35,597 nt of DNA, taken from an uncultured Lactobacillus sp. GTDB taxonomy: Bacteria; Bacillota; Bacilli; Lactobacillales; Lactobacillaceae. A program made the position numbers and the translations under genes. Within the stretch, counting starts at the first letter, position 1, and every line of letters begins with the position of its first letter. Below the pieces are notes generated by a model that saw only the letters and a list, made by a program, of their open reading frames with translations, was not told the DNA's origin and did not search any database. Of the stretch, positions 1-7,676 are shown piece by piece. Location: positions 1 through 35,597 of the forward strand of contig CALNAK010000009.1 of assembly GCA_937874185.1 (NCBI GenBank). The letters run 5' to 3'.

Positions 1-1
1 A

Positions 2-334
2 GTTATTGGTACTGTATTAAATATTAAACCTTTACTAGAGTTTGACGATAAGAGTCATAAAATTGTTGCTTACGATAAAGTTCGCTCAATCAAAAAAGCT
101 AAGTTAAAAGCTGAAGATAAACTGGCAAGTGCCATGAAATCAGCTAAGTATCCATTACGTTTATTAGTGATTGATGCTGATGATCGTGCTGATGGAGATC
201 AATGGGCCAAGGAAATTCATGCTAAATACCCCGATGCTACGTTGGACCGCTCATATTTTGGACCAGTTATTGGTGCTCATTTGGGTAAAGACGCATTGGC
301 GATAGCCTGGATCAGAGATTTCGATAAATCCTAA
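2..334 (+). CDS. DegV family fatty-acid-binding protein, C-terminal part (5' cut by window)
   Basis: The open frame runs in from the left edge and ends at TAA 332-334, so only about the last 110 residues are seen; the true start lies outside the window. Residues reading GTVLNIKPLLEF, a basic stretch around EKVRS/KKAK, and near the end a GPVIGAHLG motif are characteristic of the C-terminal lobe of DegV proteins (EDD fold), which bind a single fatty acid and in Firmicutes serve as FakB-type carriers for the FakA kinase. Function of this copy is inferred from family only. A methionine at 134 is internal, not a start, because the family signature continues upstream of it. A strong terminator follows 12 nt after the stop, so this is the last gene of its unit. 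Confidence 0.85.
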   Translation, partial: VIGTVLNIKPLLEFDDKSHKIVAYDKVRSIKKAKLKAEDKLASAMKSAKYPLRLLVIDADDRADGDQWAKEIHAKYPDATLDRSYFGPVIGAHLGKDALAIAWIRDFDKS

Positions 335-345
335 TATAATAGCCT

Positions 346-370
346 AAAGCCGCAAGGCTTTTTTATTTTC
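346..370 (+). terminator. Rho-independent terminator after degV-like gene
   Basis: Stem AAAGCC (346-351), GCAA tetraloop, GGCTTT (356-361), followed by a T-rich tract. It separates the DegV gene from the CAP-domain gene. Confidence 0.9.
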
Positions 371-472
371 CCCCAATAATATAAAATATTTATTATAATT
401 AAAGGTTTATTAATGCTCTTTATGAGTTAAAATAAGTGTAACCATTATTTTCACAACGAAAAGGGGAGTATC

Positions 473-1735
473 ATGTTTTCTAAAACTAAGAGAGCAGCTA
501 TCTTAATAGCTGCAAGCGCACTTCTTGCAACAAGTTTAGGAGGGAATATTGCATATGCTGATACAGTAAACACTGGTGATTCTACTAGTGAAACTACGTC
601 AACACCAACAAACACAACTAGCAACAACAGTAATGTATCAACCGCAACAAATAGCAATAGTGATACAAACAATCAGGTTGTGAATCCTACAACTAAAACT
701 GACAGTAGTACAACTACCAATTCTACTACTAATAATTCAGCAACTACACAAGCTGCTTATAGTAAAATTAATGTAGCAGCTGTTAGAAGCGCAATGTTCG
801 CTGAGTTAAACAGATTACGTGCCCAAAATGGTTTATCAGCTCTTACTTCTGTAGCTGAGTTAAATAACTATGCTCAATCCAGAACTGATGGCTTTACACA
901 TACCGGAGTTGATAACCATGCTGGTTGGAATTCAGCAAATATGTATCCATACTATATGGACGCCGAGGAGAATATTGCTCAAATGCCATATTCAATGCTT
1001 GGTACAACTGATCCAACAGTCATTGCTGAAAAAATCACTCATGAATTCTACAGTGAGATGTATGATCCAGAACCAAACTATGGTCACAGAAAGAATATGT
1101 TAAACCCATATATCGACTTTGTTGGTATCGGTGTAAGTATTAGTTCAACTGGTATGGTTTACTTCTCGCAAGAAATGGGTAACAATCAGGCATCACACAG
1201 TAAGTATAATGCAAGTGATATTTATGCATATTACTTAACTAATGAAAATGATTACGCCAATGTATCTAAGTATGATATAGCTGATGCTAGTCGTGAAAAG
1301 AACCCTGACTACACAGCAAGAGATAATTACAAAACAGTTGATATTCGTGGTGGAGTAACAACTAAGAATCAAAGAACAACTCTTTATGACAGAAATGGTA
1401 ACAAACGTGTTGATTTATCGTTAGCACCAAATACTTCATGGCAATCAGATATTATCGCTATTATTGATGGTGGTTACTACTATCATGTATGTACTGACGG
1501 TTTCGTTTCAGCAAATGATGCATTGCCATGGGCTAGTTTCCTTTCTGGTTCAACAGTTACAGCAACAAAGAAATCAAAAATTTATGATGATAATGGTGTA
1601 TACACAGGTCATTCAGTAAGTCCTCGTTCTGCCTGGATTATTGATAGACGTGCAACTAATCCTTTAACAGGGGTTAAAATGTATCGTATCGGTACCAATG
1701 CTTGGCTTCAACAAAATGAATTAACAATCAATTAA
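473..1735 (+). CDS. Secreted CAP-domain (SCP/PR1-like) surface protein with C-terminal SLAP-like repeats
   Basis: A 420-residue exported protein. The N-terminus has a basic start, a hydrophobic core and a likely signal peptidase site after AYA at residue 29. Residues about 30-95 are a low-complexity Thr/Ser/Asn linker, probably wall-spanning or glycosylated. A CAP domain fills about 97-236: it starts with FAELNRLRAQNGL, has H residues in FTHTG, and the GHRKNMLNP motif typical of bacterial CAP proteins. The last 130 residues contain two related modules (about 288-350 and 352-420) that resemble Lactobacillus SLAP/DUF5776-type wall-binding units. There is no LPXTG, so attachment is probably non-covalent through these repeats. 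Start chosen by the AAGGGGAG ribosome site 5 nt upstream. Single-gene unit with its own terminator. The biochemical role of bacterial CAP proteins is poorly defined; I make no claim beyond surface location. Confidence 0.85.
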   Translation: MFSKTKRAAILIAASALLATSLGGNIAYADTVNTGDSTSETTSTPTNTTSNNSNVSTATNSNSDTNNQVVNPTTKTDSSTTTNSTTNNSATTQAAYSKINVAAVRSAMFAELNRLRAQNGLSALTSVAELNNYAQSRTDGFTHTGVDNHAGWNSANMYPYYMDAEENIAQMPYSMLGTTDPTVIAEKITHEFYSEMYDPEPNYGHRKNMLNPYIDFVGIGVSISSTGMVYFSQEMGNNQASHSKYNASDIYAYYLTNENDYANVSKYDIADASREKNPDYTARDNYKTVDIRGGVTTKNQRTTLYDRNGNKRVDLSLAPNTSWQSDIIAIIDGGYYYHVCTDGFVSANDALPWASFLSGSTVTATKKSKIYDDNGVYTGHSVSPRSAWIIDRRATNPLTGVKMYRIGTNAWLQQNELTIN

Positions 1736-1755
1736 AAAACTAAATTACTTATATA

Positions 1756-1807
1756 AAGTGTTTCATAATTGTTAGACGATTAATCTAACTGTTATGGAAC
1801 ACTTTTT
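1756..1807 (+). terminator. Terminator of CAP-domain gene
   Basis: A long imperfect stem begins AAGTGTT (1756-1762) and ends with GGAACACTT before a T6 run near 1802-1807; the arms around TTAGA/TCTAA close the top. Confidence 0.9.
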
Positions 1808-1821
1808 TGTTTGAATATTAC

Positions 1822-1836
1822 ATAAGTAAAACTTAT
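1822..1836 (+). promoter_or_regulatory. Putative LysR operator (site 1A)
   Basis: Inverted repeat ATAAG-N5-CTTAT (T-N11-A type) centred at 1829, followed by CAA. An identical arrangement occurs at 5559-5573 upstream of the NTF2-like gene. Both centres are 29 bp from the -35 box, the usual place for an activating LysR recognition site. The likely regulator is the LysR gene at 4684-5562. Seen: repeats and spacing. Inferred: which protein binds. Confidence 0.7.
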
Positions 1837-1857
1837 CAATTGCCACTTATTTTAAAA

Positions 1858-1886
1858 TTGGTCAATTTACCTTTTGCCTGTAAGAT
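1858..1886 (+). promoter_or_regulatory. Promoter for SDR/NmrA-like pair
   Basis: A -35-like TTGGTC (1858-1863), 17-bp spacer and -10-like TAAGAT (1881-1886). Both boxes are weak, which suits activator dependence. The stretch just upstream of the -35 (TTTAAAAT) is shared with the promoter at 5595-5623. Confidence 0.6.
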
Positions 1887-1931
1887 AGCACTCATAAGTT
1901 AATCGATGAAAAATAAAAGAGGTATACATAA

Positions 1932-2774
1932 ATGAATGATGAAGTTATCGTATTATTTGGTGCTGGTTCAATTGGAGAAGCCATCGTTAGACGGATTTCA
2001 GCTGGCAGAAAGTTATTAATTGCTGATTATAATGAGGCAAAATTAATTGAACAGAAAAAACGTTTGATTGAAGCTGGGTTTGTAGTTTCAACTGTTAAAG
2101 CTGATCTTTCATCCCGTGAATCAATCAAAGAGGTTGTCGAGAAGGCTCAAAGTTTAGGTAATATCATGGGATTAGTTAATGCTGCTGGTGTTTCACCATC
2201 ACAGGCTAGTCCAGAACAAGTTTTAAAAGTGGATCTTTATGGAACTTCTGTCTTACTAGAAGAGTTTGGTAAAGTTATGGCTCCAGGTGGTGCAGGAATT
2301 GTTATCTCATCACAATCAGGTCATCGTTTACCTGCTTTATCACTAGAGGATAATCAAAAATTAGCAATGACGCCGACGGAAGAACTGTTAGATCTACCAA
2401 TTTTACAAGCAAATATAATTACTGATTCATTGGCTGCATATCAATACGCTAAACGAACTAACGTCTTACGTGTAGCTTCTGAGTCAGTTAAGTGGCAGGA
2501 ACGTGGTGCTAGAATTAATGCCATTAGTCCTGGTATTATCATGACCCCTTTGGCTGTTGATGAATTAAATGGTCCTCGTGGTGATGGTTATAAAAAGATG
2601 TTTGAATCCATGGTAACAAAACGTCCCGGAACACCTGATGAAATTGCTAATTTAGCAGAATTATTGATGGATCGTCGTGGAGCTTTTATTACCGGAAGCG
2701 ACTTCTTGGTTGATGGTGGTATTACAGCTCAATATTGGTATGGAAATGTATCTGAAGTTCGAAATAATAAATAA
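1932..2774 (+). CDS. Short-chain dehydrogenase/reductase (SDR)
   Basis: A 280-residue SDR with Rossmann glycine motif FGAGSIGEA (residues 9-17), NAAG at about 83-86, a catalytic-type Ser near 127, Y170-x3-K174 and the C-terminal SGSDFLVDGG-like ending (TGSDFLVDGGI). The Ser-to-Tyr gap is about 43 residues instead of the usual 13, due to an insert (about residues 132-165), a feature of an extended subgroup of bacterial SDRs. The glycine motif is GxGxxG rather than the classical TGxxxGxG, so cofactor preference cannot be read safely. Start has AGAGG 10 nt upstream. It is the first gene of a LysR-type unit with the NmrA-like gene 27 nt downstream. Substrate unknown. Confidence 0.85.
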   Translation: MNDEVIVLFGAGSIGEAIVRRISAGRKLLIADYNEAKLIEQKKRLIEAGFVVSTVKADLSSRESIKEVVEKAQSLGNIMGLVNAAGVSPSQASPEQVLKVDLYGTSVLLEEFGKVMAPGGAGIVISSQSGHRLPALSLEDNQKLAMTPTEELLDLPILQANIITDSLAAYQYAKRTNVLRVASESVKWQERGARINAISPGIIMTPLAVDELNGPRGDGYKKMFESMVTKRPGTPDEIANLAELLMDRRGAFITGSDFLVDGGITAQYWYGNVSEVRNNK

Positions 2775-2801
2775 TATTAAATTTAAATGAGGAAAATAAT
2801 T

Positions 2802-3395
2802 ATGAAAAATGTATTAATCATTGGAGCTACTGGTACTATTGGCGGTGCTGTTCGTCAAACATTACTAAACGAGACAGACGATAAATTAACCTTGTTTGCT
2901 AGAAGTGCGGGCCGTTTAACTGTTAGTGATCGTGAAACTACCATTTCCGGTGATGTAACAAAAGATGCTGACTTGGACAAGGCTATGCAAGGACAAGATG
3001 TTGTTTTTGTCGCATTGAGTGGTCCCTTAGGCAAGTTTGCTAAGAAAATCGTTGCTGCAATGGATAGAAACAACGTTTCACGACTATTATTCATTGCTTC
3101 AATGGGAATTTATAATGAGATTCCTGCCGCATTGGGTGGTGGTAATCTGAACGAAAATTCAATGTTACGTTCATATCGTGAGGCAGCTGATATAGTTGAA
3201 GAATCAGATTTGAATTATACAGTGATTCGTCCTGGTTGGTTTACCAATGGACCAGTTAACTATGAAATTACACGTAAAGGCGAACCTTTTGGTGGACACG
3301 ACGTTTCAATTAGTTCAATTGCTGATTTTGTTAAAAATGCTGCTGATGACGAAAATTATTATTCACATGATAGTGTTGGTTTAAATACTAAATAG
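2802..3395 (+). CDS. NmrA-like NAD(P)-binding protein (atypical SDR)
   Basis: About 197 residues with N-terminal GATGTIGG nucleotide-binding loop, FARSAGRL segment that usually contacts the cofactor, and the family's YTVIRPGWFTN strand. It lacks the YxxxK active site, as usual for NmrA/SDR_a5-type proteins. I chose ATG 2802 over the upstream in-frame ATG 2787, because GAGG at 2789-2792 is well placed (9 nt) for 2802 and overlaps 2787. It is co-transcribed with the SDR at 1932-2774 and ends in a strong terminator. Paralogues occur at 8189-8827 and 15875-16534, each also in a unit with an SDR. A role in redox sensing or as a small reductase is inference. Confidence 0.8.
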   Translation: MKNVLIIGATGTIGGAVRQTLLNETDDKLTLFARSAGRLTVSDRETTISGDVTKDADLDKAMQGQDVVFVALSGPLGKFAKKIVAAMDRNNVSRLLFIASMGIYNEIPAALGGGNLNENSMLRSYREAADIVEESDLNYTVIRPGWFTNGPVNYEITRKGEPFGGHDVSISSIADFVKNAADDENYYSHDSVGLNTK

Positions 3396-3411
3396 TAAAC
3401 AACCTAAGATT

Positions 3412-3454
3412 AGTTCTAAGTAAAGATTGAATTCTTTGCTTAGAACTCTTTTTT
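3412..3454 (+). terminator. Terminator of SDR/NmrA-like unit
   Basis: A 14-bp stem (3412-3425 with 3434-3447, one G-T pair) followed by C then T6. One of the strongest terminators in the window. Confidence 0.93.
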
Positions 3455-3492
3455 GTACACTGGAGATAAAGCTAAGATTGTGCATGCTCTGA

Positions 3493-3577
3493 GGGACTTC
3501 GAGTCCGTAAAAATAAAATGATCTCCGTCATCTTCATTTCTTTAATCAGGTTTTAGGTTGTGGGACTTCGAGTTCGT
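3493..3577 (+). repeat. Two direct copies of GGGACTTCGAGTYCGT in the IS110 upstream region
   Basis: Copies at 3493-3508 and 3562-3577, 69 nt apart, differing at one base. Each can fold as GGACT-TCG-AGTCC (second copy with a G-U pair). They lie in the roughly 177 nt between the terminator and the transposase start, the non-coding left end in which IS110-group elements carry their bridge RNA. They may be parts of a decayed bridge RNA; this is inference from position and hairpin form. Confidence 0.5.
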
Positions 3578-3631
3578 GTATAGGAAATGAGATTCGAAAT
3601 GTTGATCCGGATAGCTTTAGAAAGGAATTTC

Positions 3632-4310
3632 ATGTCAGATATAATTGCTTTAGACGTGTCCAAAGGACACAGTTACTGTGTTTATTACAACGATGGTAAC
3701 TGCGTTACCGAGTTTGATTTTAAACACAATAAACCGGGATTTGCTAGATTAAGTGCCACAGTAAAATGTGCTAATAATCCTACATTTTATTTTGAGGCTA
3801 CAGGAATATATTCACGTCCTATAGAAAGATTTTGCAGAGATAATAAAATACCCTATGCCCTGTTAAATCCACTTGAATTACATCTCAAGACAGAGAATTT
3901 GCATCGTGTAAAAACAGATGGTTCAACTTGGAAAAAAATTACCTGAATTTAACATCATTTCTTCGATGCCGGGCATCGGCGAAATGACTGCTGCTATGTT
4001 GTTAGGTGAAATTGGGGATTTCACAAGGTTTGATAATGCTAATCAATTGAATGCATACGTAGGAATTGATCTTATTAGATACCAGTCAGGACAGTATATT
4101 AGGGGAGATCATATAAATAAGCGAGGTAATCCTAAGGCAAGAGGACTTCTGTTTCTAACTATACGTAATATGCTCAAACAACAAGCATCGGCACCTAACC
4201 ACATCGTGGATTATTATTATAAATTAAAAAAGCAACCCGTCCCTAAAAAGGACAAGGTTGCCGTAATTGCTTGCATGAACAGAACATTGAAATGTCTGTT
4301 CTCTATGTGA
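3632..4310 (+). pseudogene. IS110-family transposase remnant with internal deletion and frame change
   Basis: The N-terminal part (from ATG 3632, with AAAGGAA upstream) reads MSDIIALDVSKGHSY, the start of the DEDD RuvC-like domain of IS110 transposases, and continues to RVKTD near 3918. There the frame shifts directly to the C-terminal Transposase_20 domain (SMPGIGEMTAAMLLGEIGDF, then YVGIDL and a HINKRGNPKAR segment) that ends at 4310. A complete IS110 transposase is about 400 residues; here about 225 remain, so the middle (the rest of the DEDD domain and the coiled region) is gone. The join near 3915-3930 is clean, suggesting one deletion. The element cannot be autonomous. It sits between the NmrA-like gene and its presumed LysR regulator. 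Confidence 0.88.
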
Positions 4311-4344
4311 TAAAAAATAGGACCAAATACAAATATACATATAG

Positions 4345-4391
4345 GTATTCGAAATCCACGGAGATGCTCTAACATCTCTGATTCAAATACT
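4345..4391 (+). other. Imperfect hairpin in IS110 right flank
   Basis: GTATTCGAA...GAGATG (4345-4366) pairs imperfectly with CATCTC...GATTCAAATAC (4373-4391); the perfect core is GAGATG/CATCTC at 4361-4378. No T-run follows, so it is not a good terminator. It may be a terminal structure of the IS110 remnant. No coding sequence is seen in 4311-4683 apart from this hairpin and the structured element at 4491-4593. Confidence 0.45.
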
Positions 4392-4490
4392 AACTCTTAC
4401 CCTCATAATTTTAAATAACTAATTATGAAGTACTGTTTAGAATACTCTCATTTTCTATATCCTTACTTGACTAATCGTAGGAAATCCAGA

Positions 4491-4593
4491 GCGAGACAGA
4501 ACACGTTTAGCTTCCGAGCATTAAGTTAAAATTCACCTAGTAATCGATTTGTGATTACTAGGTGAATTTTATTTTAAGCGGATTCTGTCTCGC
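4491..4593. other. Large nested intergenic stem structure (possible structured RNA or repeat element)
   Basis: Outer arms GCGAGACAGAA (4491-4501) and TTCTGTCTCGC (4583-4593) are perfectly complementary. TCCG (4513-4516) pairs with CGGA (4579-4582) directly inside. A perfect 18-bp inner stem joins 4528-4545 to 4553-4570 with a 7-nt loop. A T5 run follows at 4595-4599. The structure is far larger than needed for termination. It lies just upstream of the LysR gene, so it could be a read-through block, a non-coding RNA or a dispersed REP/MITE-like unit. Confidence 0.6.
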
Positions 4594-4683
4594 GTTTTTG
4601 CTGCAAGTTTAGTCTACAAAACAGTTGTGTCCCAATCTCTTTTTTTATCATATAATTGAGTTAAATAAGTTTGAGGTGAGTCC

Positions 4684-5562
4684 ATGTTTCAACAAATGAA
4701 GTATTTTATTGCCATCGTAAGGAATCATAGTTTTACTCAAGCAGCTGATGAATGTAACATTTCTCAGTCAGCCATTTCTCAACAAATGAAGGAACTAGAA
4801 AGTAATCTAGGGATAACTCTGTTGAAACGAAAAGGACGGAGTTTCGAAGTAACCGAAGCCGGCCAATATTTCTATATACATAGTCAAGATATCATTAAAG
4901 ATGTCAATCAACTGACGCAGAATACTATTAATATTGTAAAGAAAGATGCTGTAACTTTAAACGTGGGTTATTTACGTAGCTTTGGTACTAGCGAATTTTT
5001 GCAAACAGTTTCCAAATTCACTCAAGAGTATCCGCAAGTTAAAATCCATATCACTAGTGGCAATCATGAAGAACTCTATGAGTTATTGCAGAGTGGAAAA
5101 ATAGATTTAAACTTTTCCGATCAAAGACGAGCTTTATCTAATGAATATCAAAATGAATTTCTAACATCCAGTGAATTTATGGTTGCCGTTAGCCAAACCT
5201 TACCAGTCAACTCGGAACAGATTGATATTTCAGCTTTAGCAGATTTTCCATGTATTCTAATTTCTGACAGTAATAATAATCAAAGTGAAGAAGAATATTA
5301 TCGTGAAATTCTTGGAGTGAAAGGTAAATTCGTTTTAGCAAGAAATTATGATGAGGCTCAGATGTTAGTGGCATCAAACCAAGGATATTTGATAATCAAT
5401 AAACGTATGCGACAACAATTAAATCCGGAAATAGTTAAAATTATTAAATTATCTAAAGGTGAACGAAAATTGATTCAAAACTACTATGCCTACTGGAAAG
5501 CTGATAATTCAGGATTTTATATTGAAAGTTTTGCAGAATTATTGAAACAAACTTTCTCATAA
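4684..5562 (+). CDS. LysR family transcriptional regulator (regulon 1)
   Basis: A 292-residue LTTR. Residues 1-62 form the winged helix-turn-helix (FTQAADECNISQSAISQQMKELE), followed by a linker helix and a periplasmic-binding-protein-like effector domain (about 90-290), full length for the family. GAGGTGAG precedes the ATG. It lies between two units that share an ATAAG-N5-CTTAT operator, SDR/NmrA at 1932 and NTF2/GNAT at 5659. Its own stop codon overlaps the second operator. It is therefore the likely activator of both. The effector is unknown. A TATAAT at 4651-4656 may be its -10; no clear -35 is seen. Confidence 0.9.
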   Translation: MFQQMKYFIAIVRNHSFTQAADECNISQSAISQQMKELESNLGITLLKRKGRSFEVTEAGQYFYIHSQDIIKDVNQLTQNTINIVKKDAVTLNVGYLRSFGTSEFLQTVSKFTQEYPQVKIHITSGNHEELYELLQSGKIDLNFSDQRRALSNEYQNEFLTSSEFMVAVSQTLPVNSEQIDISALADFPCILISDSNNNQSEEEYYREILGVKGKFVLARNYDEAQMLVASNQGYLIINKRMRQQLNPEIVKIIKLSKGERKLIQNYYAYWKADNSGFYIESFAELLKQTFS

Positions 5563-5573
5563 GTTTAACTTAT
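5559..5573 (+). promoter_or_regulatory. Putative LysR operator (site 1B)
   Basis: ATAAG-N5-CTTAT centred at 5566, followed by CAA exactly as at 1822-1836. It overlaps the stop codon of the LysR gene and lies 29 bp upstream of the -35 of the NTF2/GNAT promoter. Confidence 0.7.
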
Positions 5574-5594
5574 CAAAACTAGTTTAATTTAAAA

Positions 5595-5623
5595 TAGCTC
5601 TGAATTAAGAACAACGGTATTAT
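5595..5623 (+). promoter_or_regulatory. Promoter for NTF2-like/GNAT pair
   Basis: TAGCTC (5595-5600), 17-bp spacer, TATTAT (5618-5623). Same geometry as 1858-1886, with a poor -35 that fits activator control. Confidence 0.6.
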
Positions 5624-5658
5624 CATGCTTATAGAACAAATTAGAAAGCGTGATAAAT

Positions 5659-6030
5659 ATGACAGATACAGAAATAATTAAACAATTATTTAGAGCTGAA
5701 AATAAAGCTATGGTAGAAAAAGACTTAGTTACGTTAAACGATGTACTAGCTCCATCAATGGAATTAACTCATATGACTGGCTATGTCCAACCTAAATTAG
5801 AATGGATCAATCAAATTCAAAACGATGAAATGCAATACTTTTCTTCAAAAGAAGAAGCTATAAAAGATATTGAAATTAATGGTAATAAGGCTAGTTTTAC
5901 AAGTCAAAATCGTGTGCAAGCCAGAATCTGGGGTGGTGGGGTAAATACTTGGCCACTACAAATGAAGGTTTACTTCGAAAAAAAGAATGATAAATGGATT
6001 ATTGTTAAACAAATTGCCAGTACTTACTAA
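5659..6030 (+). CDS. NTF2-like (SnoaL/DUF4440-type) small protein
   Basis: About 123 residues with the cone-shaped NTF2-like pattern: N-terminal helices (EIIKQLFRAENKAMVEKDLVTLNDVLAPSM...), an HMTGY strand, and C-terminal beta strands ending in WIIVKQIASTY. Such proteins act as small ligand-binding proteins or isomerase/cyclase-like enzymes; substrate unknown. ATG 5659 is chosen over GTG 5650 because the AGAAAG purine tract at 5643-5648 fits it better; the site is weak. It is followed 42 nt later by a GNAT gene and shares the LysR-type promoter. Confidence 0.75.
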   Translation: MTDTEIIKQLFRAENKAMVEKDLVTLNDVLAPSMELTHMTGYVQPKLEWINQIQNDEMQYFSSKEEAIKDIEINGNKASFTSQNRVQARIWGGGVNTWPLQMKVYFEKKNDKWIIVKQIASTY

Positions 6031-6072
6031 GCAGGATTAACAAAAAATCATCTTAATGTGTGGAGGCTAAAC

Positions 6073-6516
6073 GTGAAAATCGTAGAAGCAGAGAATAGAA
6101 ACAAAACATTAATTGAACAGTTACTATCAATTTGGGAAAGTTCAGTAAAAGCCACACATTTATTTCTATCGGAAGATGAGATAGAAACTATTAAAAAATA
6201 CGTTCCACAGGCATTAAACGAAGTACCACATCTGATTATTGTAGAAGACGAAAATAAGGTCCCGATTGGATTCATGGGAATTGATGATCAATACCTTGAA
6301 ATGCTATTCATCTCTCCCAATGAAAGAGGAAAAGGCATTGGAAAGTACTTGCTTCAATATGGTATTAGCAAGTACTCAGTCAATAAATTATCGGTTAACG
6401 AACAGAATCCACAAGCCAAAGGTTTCTATGAACACATGGGATTTGAAGTTTATAAAAGAACCGAGCTTGATGAACAGGGAAGTCCATATCCGCTTTTATA
6501 CATGAATTTATCATAA
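6073..6516 (+). CDS. GNAT family N-acetyltransferase
   Basis: About 147 residues from a GTG start, preceded by TGGAGG at 6061-6066 (6-nt spacing); an upstream in-frame ATG at 6058 overlaps that site and is rejected. The acetyl-CoA binding motif A is seen as LFISPNERGKGIGKYLL (RGKGIG), with motif B NPQAKGFYEHMGF. Closest in style to small PhnO/YjaB-like acetyltransferases. It likely acetylates an amine on a small molecule or protein; the substrate is not readable. Last gene of the LysR-linked pair, followed by a terminator. Confidence 0.85.
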   Translation: MKIVEAENRNKTLIEQLLSIWESSVKATHLFLSEDEIETIKKYVPQALNEVPHLIIVEDENKVPIGFMGIDDQYLEMLFISPNERGKGIGKYLLQYGISKYSVNKLSVNEQNPQAKGFYEHMGFEVYKRTELDEQGSPYPLLYMNLS

Positions 6517-6568
6517 TTAAATCTATTTCAATAGTTAAACGATTATTTCTATAAGGTTTTCTATACAG

Positions 6569-6623
6569 AAAAAGAAGACAAATCACTAAGTTACCCAACG
6601 GTATACTGATTTGTCTTCTTTTT
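6569..6623 (+). terminator. Terminator of NTF2/GNAT unit
   Basis: Stem AAAGAAGACAAATCA (6571-6585) with TGATTTGTCTTCTTT (6607-6621) and a T-rich 3' end. The A-rich 5' arm means it could work in both directions. Confidence 0.85.
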
Positions 6624-6647
6624 AAATTGAGAAATTCAAAATCATTA

Positions 6648-6731
6648 TCAAAAATCAACTTGATTCAACATTGTTCTCACAATTACTGATTCAAGACTAA
6701 ATAATAGCAACTATTTACTACCGTGATTCAT
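6648..6731 (-). pseudogene. Fossil C-terminus of a tyrosine recombinase
   Basis: Reading the minus strand from CAT 6729-6731, the sequence gives NHGSK, a stop, then LLLFSLESVIVRTMLNQVDF and a stop at 6648-6650. This aligns with the last 28 residues of the intact recombinase at 17727-18314 (NHSSQQMTLAYLGLDQ...MLDQVDFG). The DNA is clearly similar over the same span, for example AAAATCAACTTGAT in both. The catalytic Tyr region is destroyed and nothing of the upstream domain remains. Confidence 0.7.
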
Positions 6732-6759
6732 TTGTCTGTTTTTGAGTTATCTAAGTTAT

Positions 6760-7656
6760 TTATGATAAATCTAAAGTCTTAGATAATTCAAACAGGAATT
6801 TATCAATCTTGCTGCCAGGAAACTTTGTGGTTAATATTCCATAGGAAACATGAATATCCGTGTCCAATGGTACTGAAACCAAATTGGGATGAATTCTTTT
6901 CCAAGGAGTAACGGTTATTAATGGTACATTCTCCTCAACTGCTTGATTAAAAGTATTCATATCATAACGACCTGCTGTTTCAATTACTTTAATATTCGGA
7001 TAGTTGGAATCTATTATGTCTCTTAACTGATCATTCTTATCGCTTATACCTCGGGGGACACTCAATAATTGTTTATCTTTTAAATCATCAAAACTTATTT
7101 CACTTAGCTTAGCAAGTGGATTATCACTTCTCACAGCAATCCCAAAGTTATATTGACCTAAGGGAATAGCATTAAACGACTGTTTTAAGGTGGTATTATC
7201 AAATGTTCCTACTATTAAGTCACAATTTTTACCCAACATAGCATATTCACGGTTCTTTGACTGAAGGTCTTCCTGTAACTGCACAATGCGGATTTGAAAA
7301 TCTGGCATTTGTGCAGTTATTTTTTTCCAAATATCCATAAATGGATCTGCGGGATGCAAGATGGAGGTCCCCACATTTATGATGTTCTGACCAGAAATGC
7401 CTGCTTTTCTAGTTTCATCAATGGCTGTATCTAAAAGACTTAATATCTGATTAACATATGGTAAAAACTTTTGACCTTCAACTGTTAGTTTAGTACCCGT
7501 TGCAGTTCGAACAAAAAGTTGGAGGTTCAGTTCACTTTCTAAGCGGTTGATCTGTTTCATGACGGCAGTTCCGGAAATGAATCCCTGCTCACCAGCTTTA
7601 GTAAAGCTTCCATACTGACTAACTCGAACGAAAGTTTGTAATTGTGTTATGTCCAT
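6760..7656 (-). CDS. LysR family transcriptional regulator (regulon 2)
   Basis: A 298-residue LTTR. The N-terminal winged helix (FTKAGEQGFISGTAVMKQINRLE) is followed by an effector-binding domain of normal length. TTACCCTCCTAAGG on the plus strand gives an AGGAGG site before the ATG at 7654-7656. It is divergent from the operon starting at 7788. The intergenic region holds the GTATTAAC-N5-GTTGATAC palindrome, which recurs at 12828-12848 before the second SDR operon. The likely role is activation of both operons and control of its own gene. The effector is unknown, probably a toxic or redox-active small molecule given the targets. Confidence 0.9.
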   Translation of the reverse strand: MDITQLQTFVRVSQYGSFTKAGEQGFISGTAVMKQINRLESELNLQLFVRTATGTKLTVEGQKFLPYVNQILSLLDTAIDETRKAGISGQNIINVGTSILHPADPFMDIWKKITAQMPDFQIRIVQLQEDLQSKNREYAMLGKNCDLIVGTFDNTTLKQSFNAIPLGQYNFGIAVRSDNPLAKLSEISFDDLKDKQLLSVPRGISDKNDQLRDIIDSNYPNIKVIETAGRYDMNTFNQAVEENVPLITVTPWKRIHPNLVSVPLDTDIHVSYGILTTKFPGSKIDKFLFELSKTLDLS

Positions 7657-7676
7657 ATATTTACCCTCCTAAGGTA

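Noticed and set aside
451..672. Open frame on the minus strand opposite the CAP-domain signal/linker region
   Set aside because: It is the antisense of the Thr/Ser/Asn repeat codons, which gives a Val/Leu-rich frame with no ribosome site.
3493..3577. Short CRISPR-like array from the GGGACTTCGAGTYCGT repeats
   Set aside because: Only two copies, no cas genes, and repeats are hairpins beside an IS110 remnant.
6395..6658. Minus-strand frame across the GNAT 3' end
   Set aside because: Antisense of the GNAT gene and its terminator; no ribosome site. Only the part at 6648-6731 relates to a real (decayed) recombinase, in another reading.
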